Origin: Sophora flavescens
Taxonomy: Eukaryota; Streptophyta; Magnoliopsida; Fabales; Fabaceae
Length of the DNA stretch: 64,000 nucleotides
Assembly: GCA_030762895.1 (NCBI GenBank)
Contig: CM061067.1
Location: forward strand, 171,366,518 to 171,430,517
Reading direction: 5' to 3'
Part shown: piece after piece, positions 23,396 to 35,624 of the stretch
Numbering within the stretch: the stretch's first letter is position 1
How the letters are laid out: every line of letters starts with the position of its first letter
Made by a program: the position numbers and the translations under genes
The notes under the pieces: generated by a model
Seen by the model: the letters and a program-made list of their open reading frames with translations, nothing else
The model's database searches: none
What the model was told of the DNA's origin: nothing

Positions 23396-26315
23396 TGTGA
23401 CACCCTAACTCGGGTCATCACATGGTTACCCGTTTGCGGAAAATAAAACTTAATTTGCTGGTTGCTTTCGAAAAATAATGTTTTCTCAACGTTCATCTTT
23501 TCAAAATATGGTGATAATTTTTTTTTTCTTTTAACCTCATAACATCAACAACGAAATCAAATCACACTTAAATACACAATGTATATAAGTCATACAACTA
23601 TACTGCCTCATATGTTTTCATACCTAAATCATAATCAGTTTTATCCTCAAAACATAATATAACATAATATGACCTAAGCTGGTCATAACTAACATACACT
23701 ACAGCCAACAGGAGCAGCACAACATGCCTGGAACAAGACATCCTTCTTCTTCTTGTAGGGATCATACCCCTTGTACGACTCTGATATGTTTGTAAGGGTG
23801 AGACGCCAATATATGGATTTATCACCATAACTAAAAGCGCAACACAAAGAAGGCACATACACATATACATGTTTATAACAACATAAGCATTCATGTTATA
23901 GCATCTCGTTTATCAATGGGTTTCACACCCCAAACATCAACGTTGAAAAACTATGAATGAACACTCCAATACATCATCTAAACATTCACACCTAATCTCC
24001 GGAGACCCCCAACGTCATTTAAAATGAGCTGATCAAGCTCAATTGCCAAAAGAGGCACGTCGATTTTGCCAACAGAGGCACGTCGATTTTACCATAGCCC
24101 ACTGCCCGGCATAGTGAGAACGTCGATTTATGGTTTTTCATTGTACGTCGATTGCCCAAAGGCACCATGAATACGTCGATTACATGAATATCATAAAGAT
24201 ACCATGATTGACAAATACGTCGAGACATGAACATCATCAAGATATCATGATTAACCTCGTAGGCACGTCTTCCAAAATGCATGCAAGAAAAACATTTTAT
24301 TCTCAACACTTTTCTTTGTGTTATATCTTTATTTGTCAAAGATCTCAAAAGCTTATGACCCATCATCGTTTTAAACATCTTTACAACTTTTATTAACAAC
24401 ACAGGACCTCAAAGTCCGAGTGCTCAATCACGAAGCCCCTAGACCTAGCAATCAGTCTTAGGTTCGTGGTAATAGAAAACATCATAAATCTTTTACCGTC
24501 GTTTATTACATCGTGAAGTAGACACACCGTCTACCTACTAGACACCAAGTCTATAACGTCATAAGAACACTAGTACCCCGACTTCTCTGTTACCAAGTTC
24601 CATATCGTCGTTTTAAATCGTTTTTGTCTGTGAAAAACAAATCCAAAATAGGATAACCTCATAAGAACACTAGTACCCCGACACCTCGGTTACTATGTTC
24701 TATATCGTCCTTTACATCGTTTTTCGTCTATGAAAACAAATCCAAAATAAGATCTCCGCAACTTATCCAAGTTACCGGAAATACGTCATTGAGTAAACTC
24801 ATTTATAGAAAATCCTTTCTACTTGGAATTCGTTTGTAAAACGTCAAATCATAGCAGATCCACTTTCCTTTGGAAACTCATTTTTTTCCCGAAAGAACGT
24901 CAATTCATCAAGAACTCTTTTACTGAAACTTCAATTCTAAAAAAATAAATCAATTCATATTAAATCTCTTCTCAAAATAAGTACTGTTGTTTCTAAACTT
25001 TCACCATAAAAAAATTCGAAACTTGCCGTCGTTTAGCATTTTCCAAGAAAATGTTTTTAAAGTCAAACTTTGACTTTTTTTGATAAATAAATAATAATTT
25101 TTTAATATTATTTCTTTATAAGGTATTTTCGAATATTAATTTCACTAAATAACTTTTTACAATATTACGGAATTTCTTACGTAAAAATTAGCAGTACAAA
25201 AAAAATTCACGGTTACGCTCTCACCGTGACTAATAAATTTTTTTTACACTAATATATCATTAAAATAATAATATTTCTCGAACTCTTTTTTTTTCCTAAA
25301 CAAAATTTTCCACCACTATTATATTCCAACATTTCCCATAAAACGTTGAATATAATTTTCACAGCTTATTAAAGTTTTTATCTGATTAATCGGTTGTGCA
25401 CTGACCACTGTCAGACCTCTCAAACAACATTCAACAACATCATCAGAATTATATCACCAGGCAGATCATGCATCATAGCAATATAATATACTACTGCAGA
25501 TAATTAAATAAATTAAAAGCAGATCAATCACCGATGGTCAGAATCATACGAATATGAACACTAGGCAACTTTTATGGAGAAAGTTTTCCGAGATTCATAA
25601 CATAAAATGGTCAGAATCGCTAGGCAAAATATGACGAATATGAACACTTATGGTTGTTCTTGAAAGAAAAGTTTGAGTTTTGGAGACAATGATGTCATGA
25701 AATGAAAGAATGAAATTGCCTAAATGTGAGATAATGAAGGAGCCATGAGTTTTAGGGGCAATTTGGTCCAAATTTAGAATGGTATGGCTTGAAAAATTAA
25801 TGAAGAGCCATAGGTAAAATCATCATTTCCAGGCAAAATATTCCTTTGTCATAAATGCGCCATTATGTCCATTATGACGCGAATAAGATCGTCATAAATG
25901 CTTGTCACATCAGTCAAATCCATTACCTCAGCCCCGTTGCTGACTCCCTGGTTCATCTGACGCAGGTTTTTCCTAGAGATATCTCGATGTATTCGCCCGC
26001 AGCAAATATAATATTTTAATTTTTACGCTAAATTTTTCAAAATTTCCAGTATCGTATTAAATACGATAAAACCATTTTTCATCTCGTTCACGAATTAAAA
26101 TTAGGTTTTCTGAGCAGTAAACTTTTACTGTCAGTGAAAATGCAGATCGGGTTCCGTTTGAATTTTCCACCCAGAATTTCATCGTAACCTTATAATATAA
26201 AGCATGATATAGAAATGATAGTGGTTTACCCAAAATCATTTTGAGTCTCGGATAAAAATATATGTTTATATATTTATTACCGATATTAGGAAGCAGCGAA
26301 AATCGGGGTGTTACA
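23396..26315 (-). repeat. 5' LTR of element C
   Basis: 2920 bp. Its element-downstream end (TGTGACACCC on the plus strand at 23396) abuts the primer binding site. It has two rather than three 100-bp units, and near 25530-25560 it lacks about 340 bp present in the 3' LTR, with a short partial duplication at the break. Confidence 0.92.
24554..24752. repeat. Tandem 100-bp repeat, two units
   Basis: Units start at 24554 and 24654. They are homologous to 20378-20676 in the partner LTR, which has three. Confidence 0.9.
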
Positions 26316-26320
26316 AAATG

Positions 26321-27092
26321 CACATTAATGGCCATGGTGAGTCATCATGGAGACTCATTCCTCTTGAGTCATCATGGACGACTCGTCATTCTGTTCTCCC
26401 GGTATAGCTCTGCACATTCGTGTCTGGTTTCGTTGTTTACCCGATTAGGGTTTTTGAGAGAAAGGTGATGAAATGAAATCAAAATTAAATGAGTTTGTTT
26501 TAGTGGAGGGGCTGCACGAAATTAAGTAGATTTAGAGGGTATTTTCATCAAAATTCACTTAGGGACACTTTTGGAATTTTACTTCAAGATCAAGGGCATT
26601 TTGGTCTTTTTACATATAACCATCATTACTTGCATTTAATGCAAGATGACTAACCCCTATGACTCACCCCCATGAGTCATCATAGATGACTCATTGTGCT
26701 CATCCACCCGGCGTCGGGTTTTGTCTCTGTACCTCCATTCTTGATTCCGTAAATCCCCGATCGTCGAGTATTCGCCCCAATAACGTATAATAACCTATTT
26801 ATTTTGAAAATTTTCAAAATAACCACTATCATTGGAAAAAAATAAGAATCTTAACTATTTCGTTCTCGGGTCAAAATTAGGTTTTTTAATTAGTAAAATC
26901 TTACTGTCAGTTAAAACGCAGACCGGGTTTCGTCTGAATTTTAAACCTAAATTTTTACCGTAACCTTCTACCATAAGGTAGAGTATAAATATGATTTTGT
27001 TTTATACAAAATCATTTTCTAAATCTCAGATAAAAATATAAAAAATTAAAAATTCTACCGATAATGAAAAACAGTAAAAACGGGATGTTCCA
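26321..27092 (-). mobile_element. Inverted LTR fragment D, 5'-side piece
   Basis: Continues LTR D after element C. Reverse complements of B-LTR landmarks appear: GGGTTTTGTCTCTGTACCTC near 26710 and the GTCAGTTAAAACGCAGACC stretch near 26905. The terminus at 27092 is degenerate (GGGATGTTCCA for GGGTGTTACA). Segment 26390-26570 is partly a second, diverged copy of the same LTR portion, so this piece has an internal duplication. Confidence 0.75.
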
Positions 27093-28091
27093 GAAGGAAA
27101 CTGGGAGGTGATTTGGTCCATGGAGATTCCACCAAAAGTGAAAAATTTTATTTGGAGATTGTGCAGGAATTGTCTCCCTACTAGATGGCGTTTACAAGGT
27201 AGAGGTGTTAATTGCTCTATGCTTTGTGTTGGTTGTAATGTGGAGCCAGAAACTCGTTGTCATCTTTTCATAGATTGCCCAGTCAGTAGTGATTGCTGGA
27301 AAAGTGCATGATTATGGCACTTCATTGACCCCATTTGTATAACATGTAAAGATTTTGCAGATCTATTTTTCCAAGTTTCAAGCAAGCTTTCCAAGCATCA
27401 GTTAGCAACTTTTGTCGTGATTCTTTAGAGTCTTTGGAAATATAGAAATAAGAAGTATTGGCACAACACAGAGGAGAATGCTCAGCAGGTCATGTGTAGA
27501 GCAAATGAGGTGCTAAAATCTTGGAGCCATGCACGTATGCGCACATCAGGATCCAATTCGCATGCAGCTTTTCATCATGCAAAGTGGACTCCTCCACCGC
27601 CTGGTTACATAAAAATAAATGTTGATGCTGCTATGTTTAATGACCGAAACTTGGTTGGTATTGGGCTCTGTTCACGTGATCATAATGCTAAGTTTGTGTC
27701 TTCCAGAACTGATTGGTTAAGTGCAACCTTGAGTCCAACTGAAGGTGAGGTGTGGGGGCTGTTGCAGGCTCTCAAATGGGCAGTGTCGTTGAATCTGTTC
27801 ATGGTCATTTTTGAGGTTGATTGCAAGCAAGTAGCTGATGATGTTTCTATTGCCAAATCCGATAAGTCTGAATATGGCTATATTCTAGATGAATGTAGAG
27901 CCATATTATCTCTGAACAACAATTACAAAGTTGTTTTCACTAGGCGACAAGCAAATGGTAGTGCCCATGGGCTAGCTAAGGCGTTTATCAATTATGCTCC
28001 TCGCACTATTTTTCATTTAGTTCCTTTTTGTATTTGGAACATTATTCACAATGAAATGAATTGATTTGGTTTGAGTCAAAAAAAAAAAAAA
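27093..28091 (+). mobile_element. 5'-truncated LINE (L1-type) 3' end
   Basis: Carries the zinc-finger and RNase H-like end of a plant LINE and finishes in 14 adenines at 28078-28091, shortly after the stop. It starts abruptly next to LTR D, as 5'-truncated LINEs do. No convincing target duplication is visible. Confidence 0.85.
27108..28064 (+). pseudogene. LINE reverse transcriptase C-terminus: zf-RVT plus RNase H-like
   Basis: A single frame (frame 3) runs throughout but has TGA at 27309-27311 and TAG at 27426-27428. The first part has the zf-RVT pattern: PPKVKNFIWRLCRNCLPT, then CVGCNVEPETRCHLFIDCP with its Cys/His ligands. The second part is an RVT_3 RNase H-like domain: WTPPPPGYIKINVDAA, GEVWGLLQALKWA and a terminal RQANGSAHGLAK. 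The acidic residues of the fold are partly kept. Such fusions are standard at the C-terminus of plant L1 elements. The RT core itself is missing through 5' truncation, so this copy is inactive. Confidence 0.9.
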
Positions 28092-28553
28092 GAATCTCAT
28101 ACAACAAAATTTATGTAAAATTTTTTTTTAGCAAAATAAGTAAAGTTTTTTAGAAAATTGTAATATTGTTTCTTTAATAAAAACATAATATATATATATA
28201 TATAATTAATTAATAAATAAAAATATAACATACATCCCTTCAAAAAATAAATATAACATACATCACAATTATTATAAATATTATATATGTTTTTAATCAA
28301 AAACAACACCACAACTATCTAAAAAAAAGTATATTTCCTATCATGTATTGATTGTTCTATTGTGTATGTCAAAAGCAATTCATTACTCTCTTTGGTCAAA
28401 TGAAAGGTCTTTTTTTTTTGTTAACAAACTAGTCATTTGGTGAATCAAATAATAATAATAATAATAATAAACTAGTCAATTGTTCTTATTGGAAATATTA
28501 ATCACAAGGATTATTATGAAGTAATATTTAAAGAAAATGGATAAAATTATATA

Positions 28554-28924
28554 GGCTTAATTATACTTTTGGTCCCTCTATTTTACTGCTTGGGCGATTT
28601 TGGTCCCCCGGTTTTTTTTCGCTCGATTTTAGTCCCCACATTTTCAAAATGTGCAATTTTGGTCGATAATTCGATATGTATGTTAACATCCAATAATTAA
28701 TGGTGTATCTAACATGGATTACGATATTCTCATCTTACTTACGCTTTGTAACAATTGGTGCCATAAGTGAATGTTGATTTGAAATGTTAATTATTGGATC
28801 TTAACATTTAGATGAACCAAAATTGCACATTTTTAAAATATGGGGACTAAAATCGAGCAGAAAAAAATTGGGGGACAAAATCGCCCAAGCAGTAAAATAG
28901 GGGGACCAAAAGTGCAATTAAGAC
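28554..28924. mobile_element. Mutator-type MITE, 371 bp, with 9-bp target duplication
   Basis: Long terminal inverted repeats of about 120 bp: the left arm has TTTTGGTCCC and GGGCGATTTTGGTCCC, the right arm mirrors them with GGGGGACAAAATCGCCC and GGGGGACCAAAAG. AATTATATA flanks both sides (28545-28553 and 28925-28933), giving a 9-bp duplication typical of Mutator-like elements. No ORF. Confidence 0.88.
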
Positions 28925-28933
28925 AATTATATA

Positions 28934-29941
28934 TATAATTTAAATCATTAAGAAAGACTATTCAAATATTAGTTGAAAAAATGTTTTTTTGGGGGTAAAG
29001 GGACGACAACAATGAAAAAATGTTATTTAATCTCACTTAAATAGACAATAATATGCTGGTCAAAAATTGCTTATTATATTTTTTTTTACAAGAATAATTG
29101 CTTACTAGTTACTATTGAGTGGTTATAATAATTAATAAATAGCTAATAGTTTTAAAATTAAATTCCATATAAAACTATTTTTTGTTACAAGATGGGGCCT
29201 AAGCCTAGAAAAAAAATAAAAAGAACTACAAGAACACCTCTCAAGGGTAAGGAAGTCCCTGACACATCACCTAAAAGTAGTAGTAAAGATTACTCCGAAG
29301 GGTGATGCATATTTTATATGAGGATGAATATTTCTATTCATTGAGTTATCATTAATTGTCAGTGTCAAAAAAATTTCAAAAAATGTTTTATATGAAAAGA
29401 ATTTCTGAATGACTATCGCTTCTTATCGAGTAGACGAGTAGTCATTAGTTTCTACTGACGACTAAAGTTTCAAATAAGTTCCGTATATAAAATACATGAG
29501 ATTATGAAGAAATTCATAGATGACTATAGTTTTGTATTGAGTTGTCTTTTTTATTATATAGTCATTGGAAGTGGATAACAAATTCATATTAAATACTGTA
29601 TGAAAGAAATATGTGAATAATTATTGTTGTTCAATGGCTAGTGTTTCAAATTAATTTCTTTTTCTTTTTTGACAAAATGTTTCAAATAAAATTCAAGACA
29701 TAAATAAACATGAAGTTAAGAAGAAATTTGTGAACCCAAGTCCTATCCCATCTTAATATCAGGTCAGGCTTACATACTTATGTGTGTTTGGTTTTTAGGT
29801 TTGGACCTTTTCTAGTGAAAAACTAAGCACACACTTAATAAATACTTAAAATTGGTACTTATAAAAATTACCGATAACGGATCATGATAAAATTCAAACT
29901 CTGACCAACATAGTTAAATAACAAACTTGAATTCAAAGTGC
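28934..29941. other. AT-rich spacer without recognisable genes
   Basis: No coding region, repeat boundary or RNA gene seen. A Lys/Arg-rich ORF start near 29192 is too short and isolated to support. Confidence 0.6.
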
Positions 29942-29946
29942 CAAAC

Positions 29947-32900
29947 TATGACACCCTAACCTGGGTCATCACATGGTTACCTGTTAACTCATTTCGGAAA
30001 ATTAAACTTTAATTCGTTGGTTGCTTTCCGAAAATTTATTTATTTGATGTCAGAAAACTCGGGTGTAAAAATTTTCTTCCGCGAATAACTCTAGAACACC
30101 TTAATACATACAATAAATAGTAAAGTCATATTCTTAAAGAAGTCACCACAGCATACCATTTTTATTTTCATAAGGTGTCAATTTCCAAAAAGAGAAACGT
30201 AGAACAAAGATAATATTACAACATCACGGCTACCAACCTTTTCAACATAAAACCCAAAACAAGACTCCAAAGCTGGTCGCTCTACAAGACATTATTGGAA
30301 AGACCCCCATGGTCTTTTCCAGAAACAAATACTTCTTCAAGCATCTAGAATCTAAGTCGGCAAATGACTTAAAGAACTCCTCCGCTTCATCTGTACTAGT
30401 ATCCCAAGATACAATGGCAATTATCAGTAGAACTTGATATAGTTGTAAGGGTGAGACACCAATATATGGATTTAACACAATAACCGCATGAGCGACACAA
30501 AAACAAACATATATACATATACATTTCCATAAATAAACAAGTAGTCTATAACTGGGTTTCATACCCGATCACAGTCTTTTGAAAAAATGCATGAACACTT
30601 CAATAGTCAGGCTCTAATTTAATACCTAATCTCTGGAGACCCCAACGTCGTGTAAATGAGTTGATCAAGATCGATTGCCAAATGATACGTCGAGTCATGC
30701 ATGACTAACAATGCGTTGAGAAATGAATATTATTAAGATACCATGATTAACAATGCATCAAGACATGAATATCCTTAAGATACCATGATTAACAAATAAA
30801 CCGTGGAGTAAAACTCGTTTACAAAAACCCTTTCTGTTGTAACTCGTTTATAAAAAGTCAAACCATATTGAAATTCATTTTCTTTTGGAAACCCTTTTCC
30901 CGGAATAACGTCCAATCTTCGTAAAATCATTTCTACTATAAATTCCTTTATCGAATCACTAAGAAACTCATTTTCTTTCAAAAATCTATATTTGGAACCT
31001 TAGTTCCAAAAAACATCGTTTAAAGCTAAATTGCTGTTAAAACAATTACTGTCATTTTCAAAAATTATTTCCATAAATATTTACGGAATTATCCGTCATT
31101 TAACATTTTAAAAACATTTTAAGTCAAAACTTGATCTTTTCCACTTAAATAATTTTATAAAATCATAATTAACTTATTTTCAACATTTAATTTCATAAAA
31201 TAACTTTTTATAATACTACGGAATTTCTTACGTAAAAATTAGAAGTACAATAAATAATTTCACGGTTTCGCTCTCACTGTGACTCATAGTTTACTCTTAC
31301 AGCGATAAATCATTAAAATAATGATATTTCCCAAAATTCCTTATTTTTTTCAAATAAAAATTTCCATTAATATTATATTCCAATATTTTACCGTTAAAAC
31401 GTTGAATATAATTTATAAAACTTCTTAAAGCTCTGATTAATTAAATTGGGCACTGACCACTGTCAGGCTTCTCAAATCTCAAACAACATTCAATAACAAC
31501 ATCATAGCAATATTCCCAGGAAGATTATGAATCACAATACATTATAATATAATTGCAGATAAACAATTTAAATGCAAATCAACCAACACAGGTAAAAATA
31601 ACATAACTTAAACAACTTGAACCAAATTAAACAAGCACCACAACCACGGATAAATAATACAGACCACACACTAATCACATACAGTTATTGGGAAAAATCC
31701 TTCAGGTAAGCTCCCCTTACCTCTCGAAGAACTTAGCTTCCGAATTTTAAAACTTTATCGCGAATCCAGAAACCGTCAACGCACGTACACGATACGATTC
31801 TTTATCCTTCAACAAATCACAACTCAACCAATCAAAATCAAACAAATACAATCACCTAATCATTAAGGTTAGGTCACGACCAAGAATGGATTTTGTGGCT
31901 AAAAATTACTAAAATTGTTTAAGTCATTGGATTAATGATCCTAAGTACTTAAGACACATGATTAAGAATCAAAACACAACAAGTGAAACAAAATCCTCTA
32001 ACTCCACAAAGAGTGAGGTTTCGGCCATGACATGAAAATTAGGCTAGAGAATTTGTTTAGATACAACACTTTGGATCTATCATCTACATGATATGGAAGG
32101 ATGAAATCCAAGTTCACTTGTTAAAGAAAATAAACAAAATCTCCTCCACCCAAAAACAAGGTTTCGGCCTCTTTAGGAAGAGTGGGGAGGAAATTTTTGT
32201 TTGATTCAAACTCTTGGATCTATACTATAGGCATGAATACGAGATCATAGAAATTGGTTTCATATTTTTAGGATTTTTCTATGATTTTCTATGGATTTTC
32301 AAAATTCTAGATCTAAGAATTGAAAAAATTGAATAAGGCATTGAATCATGAAAATATATGAAGAACATATAGTTAAATTATAATGAGGATCGTGTATTAC
32401 CTCTTGGAATTGAAAAATGGGCAAGGAATCACCAAGTTGCTTCACAAAGTAAGCTTAAGGAACTTAAGAGTTTTTGGAAAAAATGGAGGAAAGCTTCATG
32501 ATGAAGATGACCATGGCCTTAAATAGAAGTGATAATGGGCTCATTTGGAGGGTTGGTCTTGCCAACTAGGGGCAAAAGGGTCCAAAGCTTAATTTTTGAG
32601 GGACAAAATGATAATCTTACATAATGGCATTTTGGTGATAAAATAACAACTTAGGGACATTATAGAAATTTCACCTCAAAAGCAATTGTGACACTTGTGA
32701 GTCAGCTATATGACTCACTCTTACGAGTCACCACTTGTCTTCATTCATTGAATGTCGGCTTTTGTCTCTGCATGTCCGTTCTCGACTCCGTCGATTACCC
32801 GATTAGGGTTCCTGTCTGTTTTTCGATCGAAAATTCTCAAAAATAACCAAACTCATTGGAAATATGTTTTAAACATAGTCCATTTCTTTCACAAGTCAAA

Positions 32901-33303
32901 ATTAGGTTTTCTGATCATCAAAATCTTACTGTCGATGAAAACACCGACTATTTTCTGATTGAACTTTTTCAAAAAATTCATCCGATTAAACGTAATATTT
33001 CATTTATGATAAGAAATTTGGAATGTAGAATTCCACATAGGTAAAATATAAAAAATTCTATAATTTCAATTTCGGGTCAAATTAGGGTTTTCTGACGGTA
33101 TAAAATTATATTGTCAGTAAAAACGCAAACCAGTTTCCGTCTGAATTTTAAACCCAAAATTTCACCGTATACTTATAAAAATAAGTATAATATGAATATG
33201 ACTTTGGTTTTCCCAAAATCATTTTTCTAAGTCTCGGATAAAAATATAAACATATTTATATAATTTCCAATATTAGAAAGTAGCGAAAAGTCGGGGTGTT
33301 ACA
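29947..33303 (-). mobile_element. Solo LTR of the C-type Ty3 family
   Basis: 3357 bp, bounded by TATGACACCC on the left and GGGTGTTACA on the right, so it is a minus-strand LTR. The flanks 29942-29946 and 33304-33308 are both CAAAC, a perfect 5-bp target duplication. No internal region exists, so the element was reduced by recombination between its LTRs. The sequence is related to the C LTRs (shared ends and the motif at 30459-30471) but clearly diverged. Confidence 0.92.
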
Positions 33304-33308
33304 CAAAC

Positions 33309-33857
33309 AATTAATGATATTATTATATATAAAAAGTGTACAGCTACCCAACATCCCAAGAGAACTGATTAAAGAATCCAAAAAAATGTAATTACTTATT
33401 AAAAAATTAAAAAGTATTAATTTTCAAAATACTAAATTCATCATTTCTCATAATAACTTATTCTTTTAGGATCCTTAGTCAATGCACTTATAGCATCTCT
33501 ACAACTCTTCAGAGTTGTTTAACTTAACATTTTATGAGTCCTACGATACCACCTAAGCACTTTTCATTTTATACTACTTTAAACAACTCTTATTCCAACG
33601 ATGCAATTTTAAAAAATTTACCAAACACATCTTTATTAACATTTATTGTTATTTCAATTTTCGAAGGAAATTAACCAATGTAATTCTTTATCCCCCCCCC
33701 CCTTTTTATTTGGGATTCTTATACAAGAATTGATTGTTTATAGAAACAACTCTTACAAACAACTCATGTCCACGCTTCTTCCAATGGTGCAACTGTATGG
33801 AACAGTTACATATATAGCTCTATGCAACCCTTAAGCAACCCTGCTGACAATCAATTA
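33309..33857. other. Spacer without recognisable genes
   Basis: AT-rich, with a run of 12 cytosines at 33691-33702. Nothing codes convincingly. Confidence 0.6.
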
Positions 33858-33874
33858 TAGGTATAATCGATTAT

Positions 33875-34063
33875 TATTTTTTTGGTTTCCTAGGGTATCC
33901 CCGCATGCAATTTCGGAGACTAATCCCTCGAGGTATTGGACGACATTTAAGGGCTTACCTCTCCCAACCGGGTTTTCTCCATATGCAAGAGTCAGGGATC
34001 GAACCCATGGCCACTTGCTTAAGGGGCCCAAGCTCGTTACCACTTGGATCAACCACATGTTGG
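33875..34063 (-). mobile_element. tRNA-derived SINE with 17-bp target duplication
   Basis: On the minus strand the element opens with an A-box-like stretch (GTGGTTGATCCAAGTGG) and a B box (GGTTCGATCCC), the RNA polymerase III internal promoter of tRNA-like genes. It ends in an A-rich tail. The 17-bp sequence TAGGTATAATCGATTAT occurs at 33858-33874 and again at 34064-34080, which is the target duplication. It encodes no protein and depends on LINE machinery for movement. Confidence 0.9.
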
Positions 34064-34333
34064 TAGGTATAATCGATTATAATTAGAATCTGTTTTTGTT
34101 TGAGTATGTTTACTGAAAAAGATTTTTAAGATAATCTGTTTTGTTTGGATGAGTTATAAAAGTCACTTGTGTAATAAATTACAAAAAGGGCATGAGATTA
34201 TTTATTTTGATTAAAAATATTAGATGTTGCTTTAACATTTTATATATTCCAATTTTTCTCATGTTTATCATCAATTATTTTTATATTATAATAAATTGAA
34301 TAAAACATTTAAGATAGTCATGAAACGTTTAAG

Positions 34334-34505
34334 GATTTAATTGGACCGTGTAAAGTTTTTTTACATTGTCAACCAATTAGAAATGAACATATAATTACAA
34401 ATCTTTGATTCTTATCCTAACCACCTTAAAAGTCATCAAATCAATGATTTCTGATTGGTTGTCAGTGTAAAAATATTTACACTGTCAGTGCATAGAAATT
34501 AAACT
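34334..34505 (-). mobile_element. MITE family 2, copy 1
   Basis: About 170 bp with imperfect inverted ends (TTTAATTGGACCGTGTAAAG at left, mirrored by CACTGTCAGTGCATAGAAAT at right) and inner arms ACCAATTAGAAAT and ATTTCTGATTGGT. The centre CTTATCCTAACCACCTTAAA is the reverse complement of the centre of the copy at 48621-48799, so the two are inverted relative to each other. Confidence 0.8.
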
Positions 34506-35083
34506 CAACGTTTAAATTGAATAAAACATTTTTTTATGTGTGGAGTACATGATGGGGAGCAGCCGAACAGCTATAGCCACATGCCGTATGCGTTAACATT
34601 CCGGCCCCTGTTCCAAGACATCTTTATTCTCCGTGAAACCAAAACACTTAAACAGAATGGAAGAAGGGGCATTTATAGTACCAGGTATTAGGACGTTCGG
34701 ATGAAAACAGTCCTTGAAAAGAGATGGAAAAAAAAACTTAAAACAGTTTTTTATTTTTGAAAAAAAAAAGTTTTCAAAATTGAAGTTAAATACCAAAAAT
34801 AATGATTTTGTATGAAAAAACTTTTTCAAGTGAAAAACAGCTGAAATAATAAACATCTATCATTCCCAAAAAAAAAATATTTAAAAGAAAATTTTATTAT
34901 TGCCTAGTGGAATAAAAGTAAACAAATTGAAAAGATAATATCCAAGACATTCGTATTTTTTACAATTGAAATTAAAATCTTCAGTTATTTAGCGTCAACA
35001 AAATTTGCATTAATTTCAATAACCATAAACTTACAGCAAAGGGATTTTTGCTCGTACTAGAGAGGGAGGGGGAGAGGGAGAGA
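34506..35083. other. Spacer before the CACTA element
   Basis: AT-rich with no supported gene. A purine run (GAGGGAGGGGGAGAGGGAG) lies at about 35061-35086, immediately before the insertion point. Confidence 0.6.
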
Positions 35084-35468
35084 GAGCACTACTACAGAAA
35101 ATGGTTTTAATAGCTCAAATTCAATAGCATTTTAATGAGAAACGCTATTTAATAAGAGGCAGAACACTTTTAATTCTCACTTTCTCAAGCGAGCGCTATT
35201 AAATGTTGATGGATATAAATAGATAGCGCTTTCTTAAAAAAGCTATCTTTAGGCTAGGAATAAATAATTCTTCCTTAAATAAGCGTTGTTTATTCTTTAT
35301 CTATGATAGCATTTTTAAAATAAGCGCTATCTATTCTTTCCCTGAAATTTTAACGTTTTCACTCTCAAAATAAACTTTCGCGCGACGTACGTCTCCTACC
35401 CTCACTCATTCAAGCGGCTCCCCACTCGTGTGACACCGCTTCACTGCTCACGTCTCCTTTTTGGGCTT

Positions 35469-35624
35469 CACTGCTCGCGTCTCCCTCACTACCGCCGCCA
35501 CAACCGTGCACCATTTCCCTCACTGCTCACGTCTCCCACACTACCGCCACCTCAACCGCGCGCCATCTCTCTCACTGCTTGCGTTTCCCTCACTACGGCC
35601 GCCACAACCGCGCACTGTCTCCAT
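35469..35624. repeat. GC-rich 52-bp tandem repeat, three units
   Basis: Units start at 35469, 35521 and 35573, each beginning CACTGCT and containing CACTACCGCCGCCACAACCG or a variant. It is much richer in GC than its surroundings. It opens several frames by chance and is not itself a convincing gene. It may be a 5' leader of the element's transcript. Confidence 0.8.

Larger units (their letters stand above)
19219..26315 (-). mobile_element. LTR retrotransposon C with minimal internal region
   Basis: Two minus-strand LTRs flank only 815 bp. LTR termini are TGTAACACCCC and GGGTGTCACA in element sense. The flanks 19214-19218 and 26316-26320 are both AAATG, a perfect 5-bp target duplication, so both ends are original. 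The internal region keeps the primer binding site, a gag zinc-knuckle scrap and the polypurine tract, but no protease, RT or integrase. It is therefore a non-autonomous deletion derivative that may have been mobilised in trans, or an element that lost its body after insertion. It sits inside LTR D. Confidence 0.92.

Noticed and set aside
28097..28312. Minus-strand Tyr/Ile-rich ORF
   Set aside because: Produced by AT-rich simple sequence with TA runs next to the LINE tail.
29192..29304. Short Lys/Arg-rich ORF beginning MGPKPRKK
   Set aside because: About 37 codons, isolated, with no homologue recognised and no gene context.
30242..30562. 106-codon minus-strand ORF in the solo LTR
   Set aside because: Part of the LTR. 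It shares NPYIGVSPLQ with the C LTR ORF only because both cover the conserved nucleotide motif; the rest differs.
33875..34063. Possible tRNA gene because of A and B boxes
   Set aside because: The length, A-rich tail and 17-bp target duplication make it a SINE. I could not see a cloverleaf with an acceptor stem.
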